A stretch of DNA of 64,000 nucleotides from Comamonadaceae bacterium. Its GTDB lineage: Bacteria > Pseudomonadota > Gammaproteobacteria > Burkholderiales > Burkholderiaceae_C. Made by a program: the position numbers and the translations under genes. Position 1 is the stretch's first letter, and each line of letters begins with the position of its first letter. The notes under the pieces were generated by a model. It was not told the DNA's origin. It made no database searches and was given only the letters and a program-made list of their open reading frames with translations. Of this stretch, positions 11,241 through 21,934 are shown piece by piece. The stretch lies in the NCBI GenBank assembly GCA_011391745.1, contig JAABPX010000004.1, positions 1 to 64,000 of the forward strand. Direction: 5' to 3'.

Positions 11241-11711
11241 ATGAATATCAATGCAACCCTGTTTGCGCAAGCCATCGTTTTTGCGATCTTGGTTTGGTTC
11301 ACGATGAAGTTCGTGTGGCCCCCGATTGCCAAAGCCTTGGATGAGCGCGCTCAGAAAATCACCGAAGGTCTGGCTGCTGCAGAGAAGGCCAAAACCGAAT
11401 TGGCCGTGGCCAACAAGCGTGTCGAAGAAGAGTTGAGCCAATCGCGCAACGAATCGGCTACCCGTTTGGCCGATGCCGAACGCCGTGCTCAATCCGTGAT
11501 TGAAGAAGCCAAGGCCCGCGCCACCGCAGAGGCCGCCAAGATCGTGGCCAATGCAGAGCAAGAAGCTGCACAACAAATCGTCAAAGCCCGTGAGGCCTTG
11601 CGTGAAGAAGTGGCTGCTTTGGCCGTTAAGGGCGCTGAGCAAATCCTCAAGCGAGAAGTGAATGCCGGCGTCCACGCCGACTTGCTTAATCGCCTGAAGA
11701 CCGAACTCTGA
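11241..11711 (+). CDS. atpF: F0F1 ATP synthase subunit B
   Basis: [29 protein letters not shown] and coiled-coil; operon position. Confidence 0.96.
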   Translation: MNINATLFAQAIVFAILVWFTMKFVWPPIAKALDERAQKITEGLAAAEKAKTELAVANKRVEEELSQSRNESATRLADAERRAQSVIEEAKARATAEAAKIVANAEQEAAQQIVKAREALREEVAALAVKGAEQILKREVNAGVHADLLNRLKTEL

Positions 11712-11735
11712 CCCTCCTTCAGGAATAGACCCACC

Positions 11736-12266
11736 ATGGCCGAACTCGCCACCATTGCACGTCCATACGCCGAAGCGCTTTTCCAAGCCGCCAAGGCCGA
11801 CGCACCCGCTACCGCGGCGTGGCTCGAAGAGCTCGCTGCGATCGCCTCCAACGACCAATTGCGTCGGTTTGCAGACAACCCCAAAGTGACCGTCGACCAA
11901 GTGTTCGACACCGTCACGGGTGTGGCCAAGATCCGGTTGTCTGAACAAGGCCGCCAATTTTTGCGTCTGGTGATTGAAAACGGTCGCTTGGCTGTTGTGC
12001 CCGAAATTGCCCGACAGTTCAACGTTCTCAAAAACGCTCAAGTCGGCAGCTCCGATGCGTTGGTGCAAAGCGCGTTCGACATGGATGCCACGGCCTTGTC
12101 GGGCTTGTCCGGTGTTTTGGAAAAACGTTTCGGACGCAAGCTCAACCTGCGCGTTGAGGTGCAACCCGAACTCATTGGTGGTGTTCGTGTGGTGGTGGGC
12201 GATGAAGTGCTCGACACCTCGATCAAAGCCCGTCTTGAACAAATGAAAGTGGCCTTGACCGCTTAA
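11736..12266 (+). CDS. atpH: F0F1 ATP synthase subunit delta
   Basis: [20 protein letters not shown]...; operon position. Confidence 0.95.
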   Translation: MAELATIARPYAEALFQAAKADAPATAAWLEELAAIASNDQLRRFADNPKVTVDQVFDTVTGVAKIRLSEQGRQFLRLVIENGRLAVVPEIARQFNVLKNAQVGSSDALVQSAFDMDATALSGLSGVLEKRFGRKLNLRVEVQPELIGGVRVVVGDEVLDTSIKARLEQMKVALTA

Positions 12267-12325
12267 GCGCGGCCCAAGCCCCTTAGCGTCTACAGCGTCA
12301 CAACTTACGAAAGAAGGAAAGAGCC

Positions 12326-13882
12326 ATGCAACTCAATCCAGCCGAAATTTCCGAATTGATCAAGTCGCGCATCGAAGGCCTGAGCGCTTCGACCGATGTG
12401 CGTAACCAAGGTACCGTGGTGTCTGTCACCGACGGTATCGTTCGCGTCCACGGCTTGTCCGATGTGATGCAGGGCGAAATGTTGGAATTCCCCGCCAACA
12501 AAGACGGCGTGCCGTCTTTTGGCTTGGCCTTGAACCTCGAGCGCGACTCCGTCGGCTGCGTGATTTTGGGTGAATACGAACACATCTCCGAAGGCGAAAC
12601 CGTCAAGTGCACGGGCCGCATTCTGGAAGTGCCCGTGGGTCCTGAGCTGATTGGTCGTGTGGTCAACGCTTTGGGTCAGCCCATCGACGGCAAAGGCCCC
12701 ATCAACGCCAAAATGACCGACGTGATTGAAAAAGTCGCGCCGGGTGTGATCGCCCGTAAATCGGTGGACCAGCCTGTGCAAACCGGTTTGAAGTCCATCG
12801 ACTCCATGGTGCCCGTGGGGCGTGGTCAGCGCGAATTGATCATTGGTGACCGTCAGACCGGCAAAACCGCCGTGGCCATTGACGCCATCATCAATCAAAA
12901 AGGTCAGAACATGACCTGCGTGTACGTCGCCATCGGTCAGAAGGCATCGTCCATCAAAAACGTGGTGCGCTCTTTGGAGCAAGCCGGTGCCATGGACTAC
13001 ACCATTGTGGTGGCCGCTTCCGCTTCGGAGTCCGCCGCGATGCAATACCTGTCGGCCTACTCCGGTTGCACCATGGGTGAGTACTTCCGCGATCGTGGCC
13101 AAGACGCACTGATCGTGTACGACGACCTGTCTAAGCAAGCCGTTGCCTACCGCCAGGTTTCATTGTTGCTGCGCCGCCCACCAGGCCGCGAAGCCTACCC
13201 TGGCGACGTGTTCTATCTCCACAGCCGCTTGCTCGAGCGTGCCGCCCGCGTGAATGCCGACTACGTCGAAGCCTTCACCAAGGGCGAAGTCAAGGGCAAG
13301 ACCGGTTCGCTGACCGCCCTGCCAATCATCGAAACGCAGGCCGGTGACGTGTCCGCTTTTGTGCCGACCAACGTGATCTCCATCACCGATGGCCAGATTT
13401 TCTTGGAAACCAGCTTGTTCAACGCCGGTATCCGCCCCGCCATCAACGCCGGTATCTCGGTGTCGCGCGTCGGTGGTGCTGCCCAGACCAAACTGATCAA
13501 GAACCTCTCCGGTGGTATCCGTACCGACTTGGCCCAGTACCGCGAATTGGCCGCGTTTGCGCAGTTCGCTTCCGATCTGGACGAAGCCACCCGTAAGCAG
13601 CTTGACCGCGGTGCCCGCGTAACCGAATTGCTCAAGCAAGCTCAGTACAGCCCCCAGTCGATCGGTTTGATGGCTTCCACGCTGTTTGCTGTGAACAAAG
13701 GGTTCATGGATGACATCGAAGTCAAAAAGATTCTGTCTTTTGAAGCGGGCATGCACGACTTCCTCAAGCAAAAGCACGCCGCTTTGTTGACCAAGCTCGA
13801 AACCGACAAGGCCATGGACAAGGACGCGGAAGCCCAGCTGGCCGCAGCCATCGCCGATTTCAAAAAAACCGGCACGTACTGA
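12326..13882 (+). CDS. atpA: F0F1 ATP synthase subunit alpha
   Basis: [41 protein letters not shown]. Confidence 0.98.
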   Translation: MQLNPAEISELIKSRIEGLSASTDVRNQGTVVSVTDGIVRVHGLSDVMQGEMLEFPANKDGVPSFGLALNLERDSVGCVILGEYEHISEGETVKCTGRILEVPVGPELIGRVVNALGQPIDGKGPINAKMTDVIEKVAPGVIARKSVDQPVQTGLKSIDSMVPVGRGQRELIIGDRQTGKTAVAIDAIINQKGQNMTCVYVAIGQKASSIKNVVRSLEQAGAMDYTIVVAASASESAAMQYLSAYSGCTMGEYFRDRGQDALIVYDDLSKQAVAYRQVSLLLRRPPGREAYPGDVFYLHSRLLERAARVNADYVEAFTKGEVKGKTGSLTALPIIETQAGDVSAFVPTNVISITDGQIFLETSLFNAGIRPAINAGISVSRVGGAAQTKLIKNLSGGIRTDLAQYRELAAFAQFASDLDEATRKQLDRGARVTELLKQAQYSPQSIGLMASTLFAVNKGFMDDIEVKKILSFEAGMHDFLKQKHAALLTKLETDKAMDKDAEAQLAAAIADFKKTGTY

Positions 13883-13913
13883 ACCGGCCCATTGACCCGA
13901 TAAAGGAGCAGCA

Positions 13914-14780
13914 ATGGCAGCAGGTAAGGAAATTCGCGGCAAGATCAAATCGGTGGAAAACACCAAGAAGATCACCAAAGCCATGGAAATGGTCGCCGCT
14001 TCCAAAATGCGCAAAGCGCAGGACCGGATGCGTGCAACCCGCCCATACAGTGAAAAAGTGCGCCAGATTGTGGGCAACCTCAGCCTGGCCAACCCCGAGT
14101 ACAGCCACCACTTCATGGTGAAAAACGAAGGCAAAGCCGCAGGCTTTGTGGTCGTGACCACCGATAAGGGCTTGTGCGGCGGCCTCAACACCAACGTGTT
14201 GCGCGCTACCACAACCAAAATCAAAGAGGTGCAAGCCGAAGGTTTGGATGTGCGTACGGTGGCCATTGGCAACAAAGGCTTTGGTTTTTTGAATCGGGTA
14301 GGTGCCAAAGTGGTGTCCCATGCCATTGGTTTGGGCGACACCGCTCACTTGGAGCGCTTGATTGGACCCGTTAAGGTCTTGCTCGATGCGTATGAGGCGG
14401 GTGAAATCAGCACCGTCTACCTCTGCTACACCAAGTTCATCAATACGATGAAGCAGGAATCGGTCGTTGAGCAACTGCTGCCTTTGAGCGCTGCAGATAT
14501 GCAAGCCGGTGCGGGTGGTCGCGATTGGGACTACCTGTACGAACCCGATGCCCAAACCGTCATTGACGAATTGTTGGTTCGTTACATCGAGGCGCAGGTT
14601 TATCAGGCAGTGGCCGAAAGCATGGCGTCTGAGCAGTCGGCTCGCATGGTGGCCATGAAGGCCGCAACCGATAACGCGGGTAACGTGATTGGCGAACTCA
14701 AGCTGGTCTACAACAAAACCCGTCAAGCGGGCATCACCAAAGAGCTTTCAGAAATCGTGGCCGGTGCCGCAGCGGTCTGA
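13914..14780 (+). CDS. atpG: F0F1 ATP synthase subunit gamma
   Basis: [33 protein letters not shown]. Confidence 0.97.
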   Translation: MAAGKEIRGKIKSVENTKKITKAMEMVAASKMRKAQDRMRATRPYSEKVRQIVGNLSLANPEYSHHFMVKNEGKAAGFVVVTTDKGLCGGLNTNVLRATTTKIKEVQAEGLDVRTVAIGNKGFGFLNRVGAKVVSHAIGLGDTAHLERLIGPVKVLLDAYEAGEISTVYLCYTKFINTMKQESVVEQLLPLSAADMQAGAGGRDWDYLYEPDAQTVIDELLVRYIEAQVYQAVAESMASEQSARMVAMKAATDNAGNVIGELKLVYNKTRQAGITKELSEIVAGAAAV

Positions 14781-14806
14781 AGCAGCGTTCAACAGAATTT
14801 AGATAA

Positions 14807-16234
<1,428 letters not shown>

Positions 16235-16258
16235 TCGCGGCTTTTTACAGGAGAACCC

Positions 16259-16675
16259 ATGAGCACCATCCAGGTTGATGTGGTCAGCGCCGAGGAGTCC
16301 ATCTTCTCGGGCATGGCCAAATTTGTGGCGCTGCCTGGTGAGTCTGGCGAGCTGGGTATCTTGCCCGGCCACACGCCGCTCATCACGCGCATCAAGCCCG
16401 GTGCTTTGCGCATCGAAAAAGCCGATGGCAACGAAGAGTTCGTGTTCGTCGCGGGTGGCATTCTTGAAGTGCAACCCCACCATGTCACCGTCTTGTCCGA
16501 CACCGCCATTCGTGGCAAAGATTTGGACGAAGCCAAAGCCAGTGCGGCGCGTAAGCAAGCCGAAGAAGCCTTGAAAAACGCCAAGAGTGAAATCGATATG
16601 GCCATGGCCACGTCGGAGTTGGCGGTGTTGGCTGCGCAAATATCGGCATTGCGCAAGTACCGTCAAAAGAAGTGA
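16259..16675 (+). CDS. atpC: F0F1 ATP synthase subunit epsilon
   Basis: [28 protein letters not shown]. Confidence 0.96.
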   Translation: MSTIQVDVVSAEESIFSGMAKFVALPGESGELGILPGHTPLITRIKPGALRIEKADGNEEFVFVAGGILEVQPHHVTVLSDTAIRGKDLDEAKASAARKQAEEALKNAKSEIDMAMATSELAVLAAQISALRKYRQKK

Positions 16676-16696
16676 TTTCTACGGATCGTTTCCAGC

Positions 16697-16724
16697 AAAA
16701 AACCGGCCTTGTGCCGGTTTTTTT
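16697..16724 (+). terminator. Rho-independent terminator of the atp operon
   Basis: AAAAAACCGGC-CTTGT-GCCGGTTTTTTT. Confidence 0.85.
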
Positions 16725-16739
16725 CCATGTAACCGCAGG

Positions 16740-17729
16740 ATGAAATACCAAGCCCCTTGGTGGTTACCTGGCGGCCACACACAAACCATTTGGGCGGCCA
16801 AATTGGCACGCACACACACGCCAGGCCAAGCGCCCAGCTGGCGTCGCCAGCGCTGGAACACACCGGATGGTGATTTCATCGATGTGGACTGGCTTGACCA
16901 CACGGTCGCAGAATCGGCACCGTTGGTGATTCATTTTCACGGACTCGAGGGCGGCTCCGACAGCCATTACGCCCAAGCCTTGGCCAGTGTGGCACAAGCG
17001 AGCGGCTGGGCCATGGTGGTGGTGCACTTTCGGGGGTGTTCGGGCGAAATCAATACCGCACCACGCGCCTACCACTCGGGCGATCACGAAGAGATCGATT
17101 GGATCTTGCACCGATTCGCAGAGCAACATCCTCAGCGTTCACGTCGGGCCATCGGTGTGTCGCTCGGGGGCAATGCGCTCATGCGCTGGGCGGGCGAACA
17201 CGGTGTGGTGGCGGCCTCGGTGGTGGATTCGGTGGTGAGTGTGTGCTCGCCGCTGGACCTCACAGCCAGTGGCTACGCCATTGGCCGTGGCTTTAACCGC
17301 TGGGTCTACACACCGCGTTTCCTCAAGACCATGAAACCCAAAGCGGTACAAAAGTGGCAGCAGTACCCGGGTTTGTTCAACTTAGAAGCGGCCCTAAACG
17401 CGAACGATTTGTACGGGTTCGACAACGTTTTCACGGCGCCTTTGCATGGCTTTAAAGACACCGACGATTATTGGTCGCGTGCCGCAGCGAAACCCGTGCT
17501 GCGCCACATTGGCGTGTCCGCCTTGGTCATCAACGCCCAAAACGACCCCTTTGTACCCGCCGATTCTTTGCCACAGGCTCACGATGTCAGCGCCGATGTG
17601 ACCCTGTGGCAACCCATGCAGGGCGGGCATGTGGGTTTCACTCGCCGCAGCCTTGGCTGGGGACTACCGGGCGATGTGTGGGCCTTGCCCGAAGCCGTGG
17701 CGCACTGGTGGGAGCAGGTCCATGGATGA
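16740..17729 (+). CDS. YheT-family alpha/beta hydrolase
   Basis: PWWLPGGHTQTIWAA, HFHGLEGGSDSHYAQ, GVSLGGNAL. Confidence 0.9.
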   Translation: MKYQAPWWLPGGHTQTIWAAKLARTHTPGQAPSWRRQRWNTPDGDFIDVDWLDHTVAESAPLVIHFHGLEGGSDSHYAQALASVAQASGWAMVVVHFRGCSGEINTAPRAYHSGDHEEIDWILHRFAEQHPQRSRRAIGVSLGGNALMRWAGEHGVVAASVVDSVVSVCSPLDLTASGYAIGRGFNRWVYTPRFLKTMKPKAVQKWQQYPGLFNLEAALNANDLYGFDNVFTAPLHGFKDTDDYWSRAAAKPVLRHIGVSALVINAQNDPFVPADSLPQAHDVSADVTLWQPMQGGHVGFTRRSLGWGLPGDVWALPEAVAHWWEQVHG

Positions 17730-18252
17730 TTTGGTGAGAGCGGCCATGACCAAGTGGCCCAACGTGCCGGATTGTTACGGCTGGTTGGCCTTGGATGCGC
17801 GGGGCGACTGGTACATGCGCGACGAAGCCGCGCAAGCGCAGGGCAGCAAAGGTTCGCGTCTGCAACACGACAAACTCATCGCTTTTATTGGACGCAATTA
17901 CGCGGTCGATGAACAGGGGCAGTGGTACTTCCAAAACGGACCCCAACGTGTGTACGTGGAATTGGAAGACACCCCTTGGGTGTGGCGGCTGATGCCCGAC
18001 GGGCGGGTGTGCGCGCACACGGGTGAACCGGTAGACATCACACAGGCCGGTTGCGATGAGCGTGGGCGCTTGTATTTGGTCAGCACACGGGGTTGGGGCT
18101 TGGTGCACACCGCCGACATGGAAGCCGCCGCACAGCGCTTGGACGCGGGCGAATGGGCCTTGCAATCTTGGTCGTCACAAGCGCTGGCCAAGATGGGAGG
18201 CTTTGTGCGAAGCCCTCAGGCCTTGGCTGAGGCGAAAAAAAAGCCGGTCTGA
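17722..18252 (+). CDS. DUF2946-like conserved protein
   Basis: MDDLVRAAMTKWPNVPDCYGWLALDARGDWYMRDE; overlaps the YheT stop by 8 nt. Confidence 0.7.
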   Translation: MDDLVRAAMTKWPNVPDCYGWLALDARGDWYMRDEAAQAQGSKGSRLQHDKLIAFIGRNYAVDEQGQWYFQNGPQRVYVELEDTPWVWRLMPDGRVCAHTGEPVDITQAGCDERGRLYLVSTRGWGLVHTADMEAAAQRLDAGEWALQSWSSQALAKMGGFVRSPQALAEAKKKPV

Positions 18253-18261
18253 GACCGGCTT
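18234..18261 (-). terminator. Rho-independent terminator for the downstream minus-strand cytochrome gene
   Basis: On the minus strand, AAGCCGGTC-TCA-GACCGGCTT followed by a T-run; overlaps the 3' end of the convergent DUF2946 ORF. Confidence 0.7.
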
Positions 18262-18285
18262 GGTGCGATGAACGCGGTCAGGCCA

Positions 18286-18783
18286 TCACGGCGCCGGGGC
18301 TTTTGGCTCAGCAAAACTGGCGCCACCAGCATTGGCCAAGTGCACCACCGCGCGACCAATTTCGGGGTCGCGGAAAGCGCCGCCACCTTGAGCACCCATG
18401 GCGCCTTTGCCTTTGAGGGCCGAGGTCAGTAAGGCTTCGTAGCCTTGGCCGATGCGAGCACCCCAAGCGCCTTTGTCACCGAACTTTGGGGCACCGGCCA
18501 AACCAGCGTCGTGACACGCCGCGCATTGCGCTTTGTACACGTCAGCACCCGCCGCCAACGGGCGGTTGGCATCGCGAAGTTCAACTGTGCCCACGCGCTC
18601 AATGCGCTTGGCCACCGCCAGTTCAGAGGTGTCGGCACCGGCAGCGGGTTTGTCGCCCGAGGTCACAAAATAGACCAAGCCGATGATGATAAAAACGGGG
18701 GCCACAAAAGAAAAGAAAGACGTCCAGAGCAATTGGATGGGCGTTTTGATGGGGCCGGTGTGGTCTTCGTGTGGGTCGCTCAT
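18286..18783 (-). CDS. Membrane-anchored c-type cytochrome (cytochrome c5-like)
   Basis: TM helix then CAACH heme motif (KAQCAACHDAGLAGAPKFGDKGAW); start set to MSDPHEDHTG. Confidence 0.88.
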   Translation of the reverse strand: MSDPHEDHTGPIKTPIQLLWTSFFSFVAPVFIIIGLVYFVTSGDKPAAGADTSELAVAKRIERVGTVELRDANRPLAAGADVYKAQCAACHDAGLAGAPKFGDKGAWGARIGQGYEALLTSALKGKGAMGAQGGGAFRDPEIGRAVVHLANAGGASFAEPKAPAP

Positions 18784-18925
18784 GATGTCCTCGCAGAGGC
18801 CAAAAGGCCGTGAATGATGGGGCGCTGGTCCAAAGCCAGACAGCCCTGAATTATAGCCAGCGCCCTGAACCGGGCCTTTCAACCGGCGGCTGAAAAGGGG
18901 GTGGCTGATAGAATCGGCTCCGAGT

Positions 18926-19001
18926 GCGGCTGTAGCTCAGTGGATAGAGTATTGGCCTCCGAAGCCAAGGGTCGTGGGTTCGATCCCCGCCAGCCGCACC
19001 A
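18926..19001 (+). tRNA. tRNA-Arg (anticodon CCG)
   Basis: GCGGCTGTAGCTCAGTGGATAGAGTATTGGCCTCCGAAGCCAAGGGTCGTGGGTTCGATCCCCGCCAGCCGCACCA; 76 nt, cloverleaf, encoded CCA. Confidence 0.97.
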
Positions 19002-19050
19002 CAACGGTTTTTTGCACGGCATCACCGCCTGGGCATACAATGGCCGTACT

Positions 19051-19425
19051 GGGGCTGCACTGGTTTCGACATGGGTTCGGACGCGTCGCAGGGCATGTCG
19101 AGGTTCTGTTACCTCGTAAAACAGCAGAAAAAAACTAACTGCAAACGACGAACGTTTCGCACTCGCCGCTTAATCCGGTGAGCCTTGCAACAGTTGGCCG
19201 ATAGGCTGGGTTAGGGTGCCGCAAGGCATCCCAACTGCAAGGGAAAACATATGGGCTGGCATCACCTCGGGTACCTTGGGGTGGTGTGAGATCTAAGGGT
19301 ACTGGCGGGGTGTGTAGCGTGTCGCTGCGCGATACATCCGGTGAGATCCAAATCAGACGACTACACATGTAGAACTGCACGAAAAAGGCTTGTGGACGGG
19401 GGTTCAAATCCCCCCAGCTCCACCA
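19051..19425 (+). ncRNA. ssrA: tmRNA; tag peptide ANDERFALAA (resume ORF 19141-19173)
   Basis: 5' GGGGCTGCACTGGTTTCGACATGGG, tag GCAAACGACGAACGTTTCGCACTCGCCGCTTAA, 3' GGTTCAAATCCCCCCAGCTCCACCA. Confidence 0.97.
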
Positions 19426-19434
19426 TCACAGCAC

Positions 19435-19465
19435 AAGGCCCGGATAACCTCCGGGCCTTTTTTTC
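19435..19465 (+). terminator. Rho-independent terminator of ssrA
   Basis: AAGGCCCGG-ATAACCT-CCGGGCCTTTTTTT. Confidence 0.88.
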
Positions 19466-19499
19466 GCTCCAGTGTTGGACGAATAAAACCATCTAATTT

Positions 19500-19769
19500 A
19501 TGGGATCTATGTTTCACGTAATGCAATACTACAAGCTGATCATTGATCGGCGAAACAGTGAAGGAACCACATTCGGCTCAATCACGAAGGATGATTTGCA
19601 TTCTTTGCCGCTGGCTTACCCATCAACTGATTTGCTGAACAAATACAACGGCATCGTTGCTGGATACAACCAGATGGTCTTTGCACGAAGCATGGAAAAC
19701 CAACAGATCTACCAACTCCGCGACTGGCTTCGGCCCCTGCTGATGAACGGTCAGGTGACGGTGGGGTAG
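19500..19769 (+). pseudogene. hsdS: C-terminal fragment of a type I restriction-modification specificity subunit (HsdS)
   Basis: 89 aa only: FGSITKDDLHSLPLAYPSTDLLNKYNGIVAGYNQMVFARSMENQQIYQLRDWLRPLLMNGQV, typical end of a TRD/conserved HsdS region; upstream part missing. Confidence 0.8.
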
Positions 19770-19772
19770 ACC

Positions 19773-20843
19773 ATGGTCCAGCAAAAATCACCCCAGCCAC
19801 CCAAGAAAACAGAGGTTTCCCTCGTCCGCTCTTCGGCGGCCGAGTACCTGACCTTTGTTGCCGCCAGCGGCCAGGGGGGCGTCGAGGCTGTCTATGCAGA
19901 CGAGAGCATCTGGGTCACGCAGAAGATGATGGGCACCCTCTACGACGTAGAAACCCAGACCATCAACTACCACCTGAAAAAGGTGTTTGGCGACAGTGAG
20001 CTGGAGGAAGCTTCAGTTATTCGAAAATTTCGAATAACTGCCGCCGACGGCAAGAACTATGACACCCAGCACTACAGCCTGCCCGCCATCATCGCCGTGG
20101 GCTACAAGGTGAATTCCGAGCGTGCGGTGCAGTTCCGCAAATGGGCAACGAACATCATCGAGCAGTTCACCATCAAGGCCTACGTGATGGATGACGATCG
20201 GATCAAGGCCGGTGGTTCGGTCCTCACCGATCGGTATTTCGAAGAGCAACTGCAGCGTGTCCGCGAGATCCGCATCTCGGAGCGCAAGTTCTACCAGAAG
20301 ATCACGGACATCTACGCCACGGCCATTGACTACGATGTGACGGCGCAGGCCACCAAGCGCTTTTTTGCCACGGTGCAAAACAAGCTGCACTGGGCCATCC
20401 ATGGACAGACGGCAGCCGAGGTGGTCTATCACCGCGCCGATGCCGAGCAGCCCAACATGGGCTTGACCACCTGGAAGGATGCGCCTGCGGGAAAGGTTCA
20501 GAATTTTGATGTCGTGGTGGCCAAGAATTACTTGACCGAGCTCGAAATGGCGCAACTATCCCGCTTGGTCAACGCCTACCTGGATGTGGCCGAGGACATG
20601 GCGCAGCGCAAGATCCCGATGACCATGCAGGATTGGGAAATCCGCCTCAACCGCTTCATTGAGGCGACTGATCGCGAAGTGCTACAGGATGCGGGCAAGG
20701 TGACGGCGGAAATCGCCAAAGCGCATGCCGAAAGCGAGTTTGAAAAATACCGTATCGTGCAGGATCGCCTGTTTGAAAGCGACTTCGACCGGCTGCTGAA
20801 ACGGATCGAGTCTGAAAATAAGCAGGGGAAAGACGATGCGTAA
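19773..20843 (+). CDS. RhuM-family (virulence RhuM) protein
   Basis: VTQKMMGTLYDVETQTINYHLKKVFGDSELEEASVIRKFRITAADGKNYDTQHYSLPAIIAVGYKVNSERAVQFRKWAT, characteristic RhuM sequence, often next to hsdS. Confidence 0.9.
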   Translation: MVQQKSPQPPKKTEVSLVRSSAAEYLTFVAASGQGGVEAVYADESIWVTQKMMGTLYDVETQTINYHLKKVFGDSELEEASVIRKFRITAADGKNYDTQHYSLPAIIAVGYKVNSERAVQFRKWATNIIEQFTIKAYVMDDDRIKAGGSVLTDRYFEEQLQRVREIRISERKFYQKITDIYATAIDYDVTAQATKRFFATVQNKLHWAIHGQTAAEVVYHRADAEQPNMGLTTWKDAPAGKVQNFDVVVAKNYLTELEMAQLSRLVNAYLDVAEDMAQRKIPMTMQDWEIRLNRFIEATDREVLQDAGKVTAEIAKAHAESEFEKYRIVQDRLFESDFDRLLKRIESENKQGKDDA

Positions 20844-20914
20844 TCAAGCTCGGGTGTGCGCCAAGTCAACGGCGTTTGCATTACGCCAGCCCGGCGGGCT
20901 GCCGAGCCGCTGGC

Positions 20915-21361
20915 CTAGACCCACCCAAACTGCGCCCGCACATCCCGCGCGGTCAGGTTGACCGGCTGGGTGGGGGCCAGCACGTGCTGGCGCAGGTTCG
21001 GCGCTCGCACGCCGCCGCCATCTTGCCCAAGCACCGCTACACCCTTGATGCGCCAGCCTATGGCGCGAAAGGCTGAGACGTAACTTTGCGCGTCCGGAAA
21101 GTCCGTCGAATCGGTGTGATGAGCGGACGGAGCCAGGCACAACAACACCGCCTCGCAACGCGCACGGGCCACCTCTTGTATGAAGTTTTCTGGCGTGGTA
21201 CGGGTGACTTGCAGGGTGCCGGCGCGGGCGTAAAAGCGCACCGCGCGACGATTGTCTTGCAGCTGAATGTCGCGCACGCTGCGGTTAAAACAGCCGGTCA
21301 GGCTGCGCAAGACGGAAGACTTGCGGGTGTTGGCATTGCCAATCAGGATGTAGGTGTCCAT
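20915..21361 (-). CDS. Hypothetical protein with a degenerate P-loop-like N-terminus
   Basis: MDTYILIGNANTRKSSVLRSLTGCFNRSVRDIQL...; Walker-A-like G-x4-RKSS; ORF-track start 21493 probably too long. Confidence 0.5.
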   Translation of the reverse strand: MDTYILIGNANTRKSSVLRSLTGCFNRSVRDIQLQDNRRAVRFYARAGTLQVTRTTPENFIQEVARARCEAVLLCLAPSAHHTDSTDFPDAQSYVSAFRAIGWRIKGVAVLGQDGGGVRAPNLRQHVLAPTQPVNLTARDVRAQFGWV

Positions 21362-21547
21362 GGTGTGGTGGCGCGAGGCGCGTTTGGATTCATTGTGCCA
21401 GCGCGCTGAAAGGTTCGTCCAGCAGCACGCCGGGCGCCTGCAGCGTGAGCACGCCTGCAAGGTCGACGCGCGGATCATTGGCTTCGTGGACACCGGCCAC
21501 CCGGCGCTGCTGCGGATGTGGGATAAGCGCTAGCGTGGTTTCGTCCG

Positions 21548-21934
21548 CTAGGTTAAGCGCCGAGCCCAGGCCTGTATCCAAGGCCGCACGCGCAAGAAGC
21601 CGAGGTAGGCCAGCTCCAGCACGGGCATGGCGCCGGGCAGTTGCGCCAAACGCGCCAACCAACGCCAACGCGGCAAGCGTGCCCACATGGCCACGAAGGC
21701 GGCAGCACCACTCAGGCGCGTGCCATCGGGTCGCTGCACATGAAAGCGCGCCATCAAGGCGGCGCGTTCGGCATCCGACAGGCCTGCGGTTTCAGCACCG
21801 GGGCTGATGTCGACGAAGCGCAAAGCGCAGTGGTGGCGCTCGGTGAGGCCACGCACGTGCGCGATTTCTCGCTGGCACAAAGGGCAAGCGCCGTCGTAGA
21901 GCACGGTCAGTGTGTCGGTGGGGGTGTCGTTCAT
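21548..21934 (-). CDS. DCC-family thiol-disulfide oxidoreductase (DUF393)
   Basis: LTVLYDGACPLCQREIAHVRGL (DxxCPLC motif). Confidence 0.88.
   Translation of the reverse strand: MNDTPTDTLTVLYDGACPLCQREIAHVRGLTERHHCALRFVDISPGAETAGLSDAERAALMARFHVQRPDGTRLSGAAAFVAMWARLPRWRWLARLAQLPGAMPVLELAYLGFLRVRPWIQAWARRLT

Noticed and set aside
19426-21400. Downstream direct repeat of the ssrA 3' end (att site)
   Set aside because: I looked for a second copy of the ...CCCCCAGCTCCACCA end and saw none in this stretch, so island boundaries were not called.
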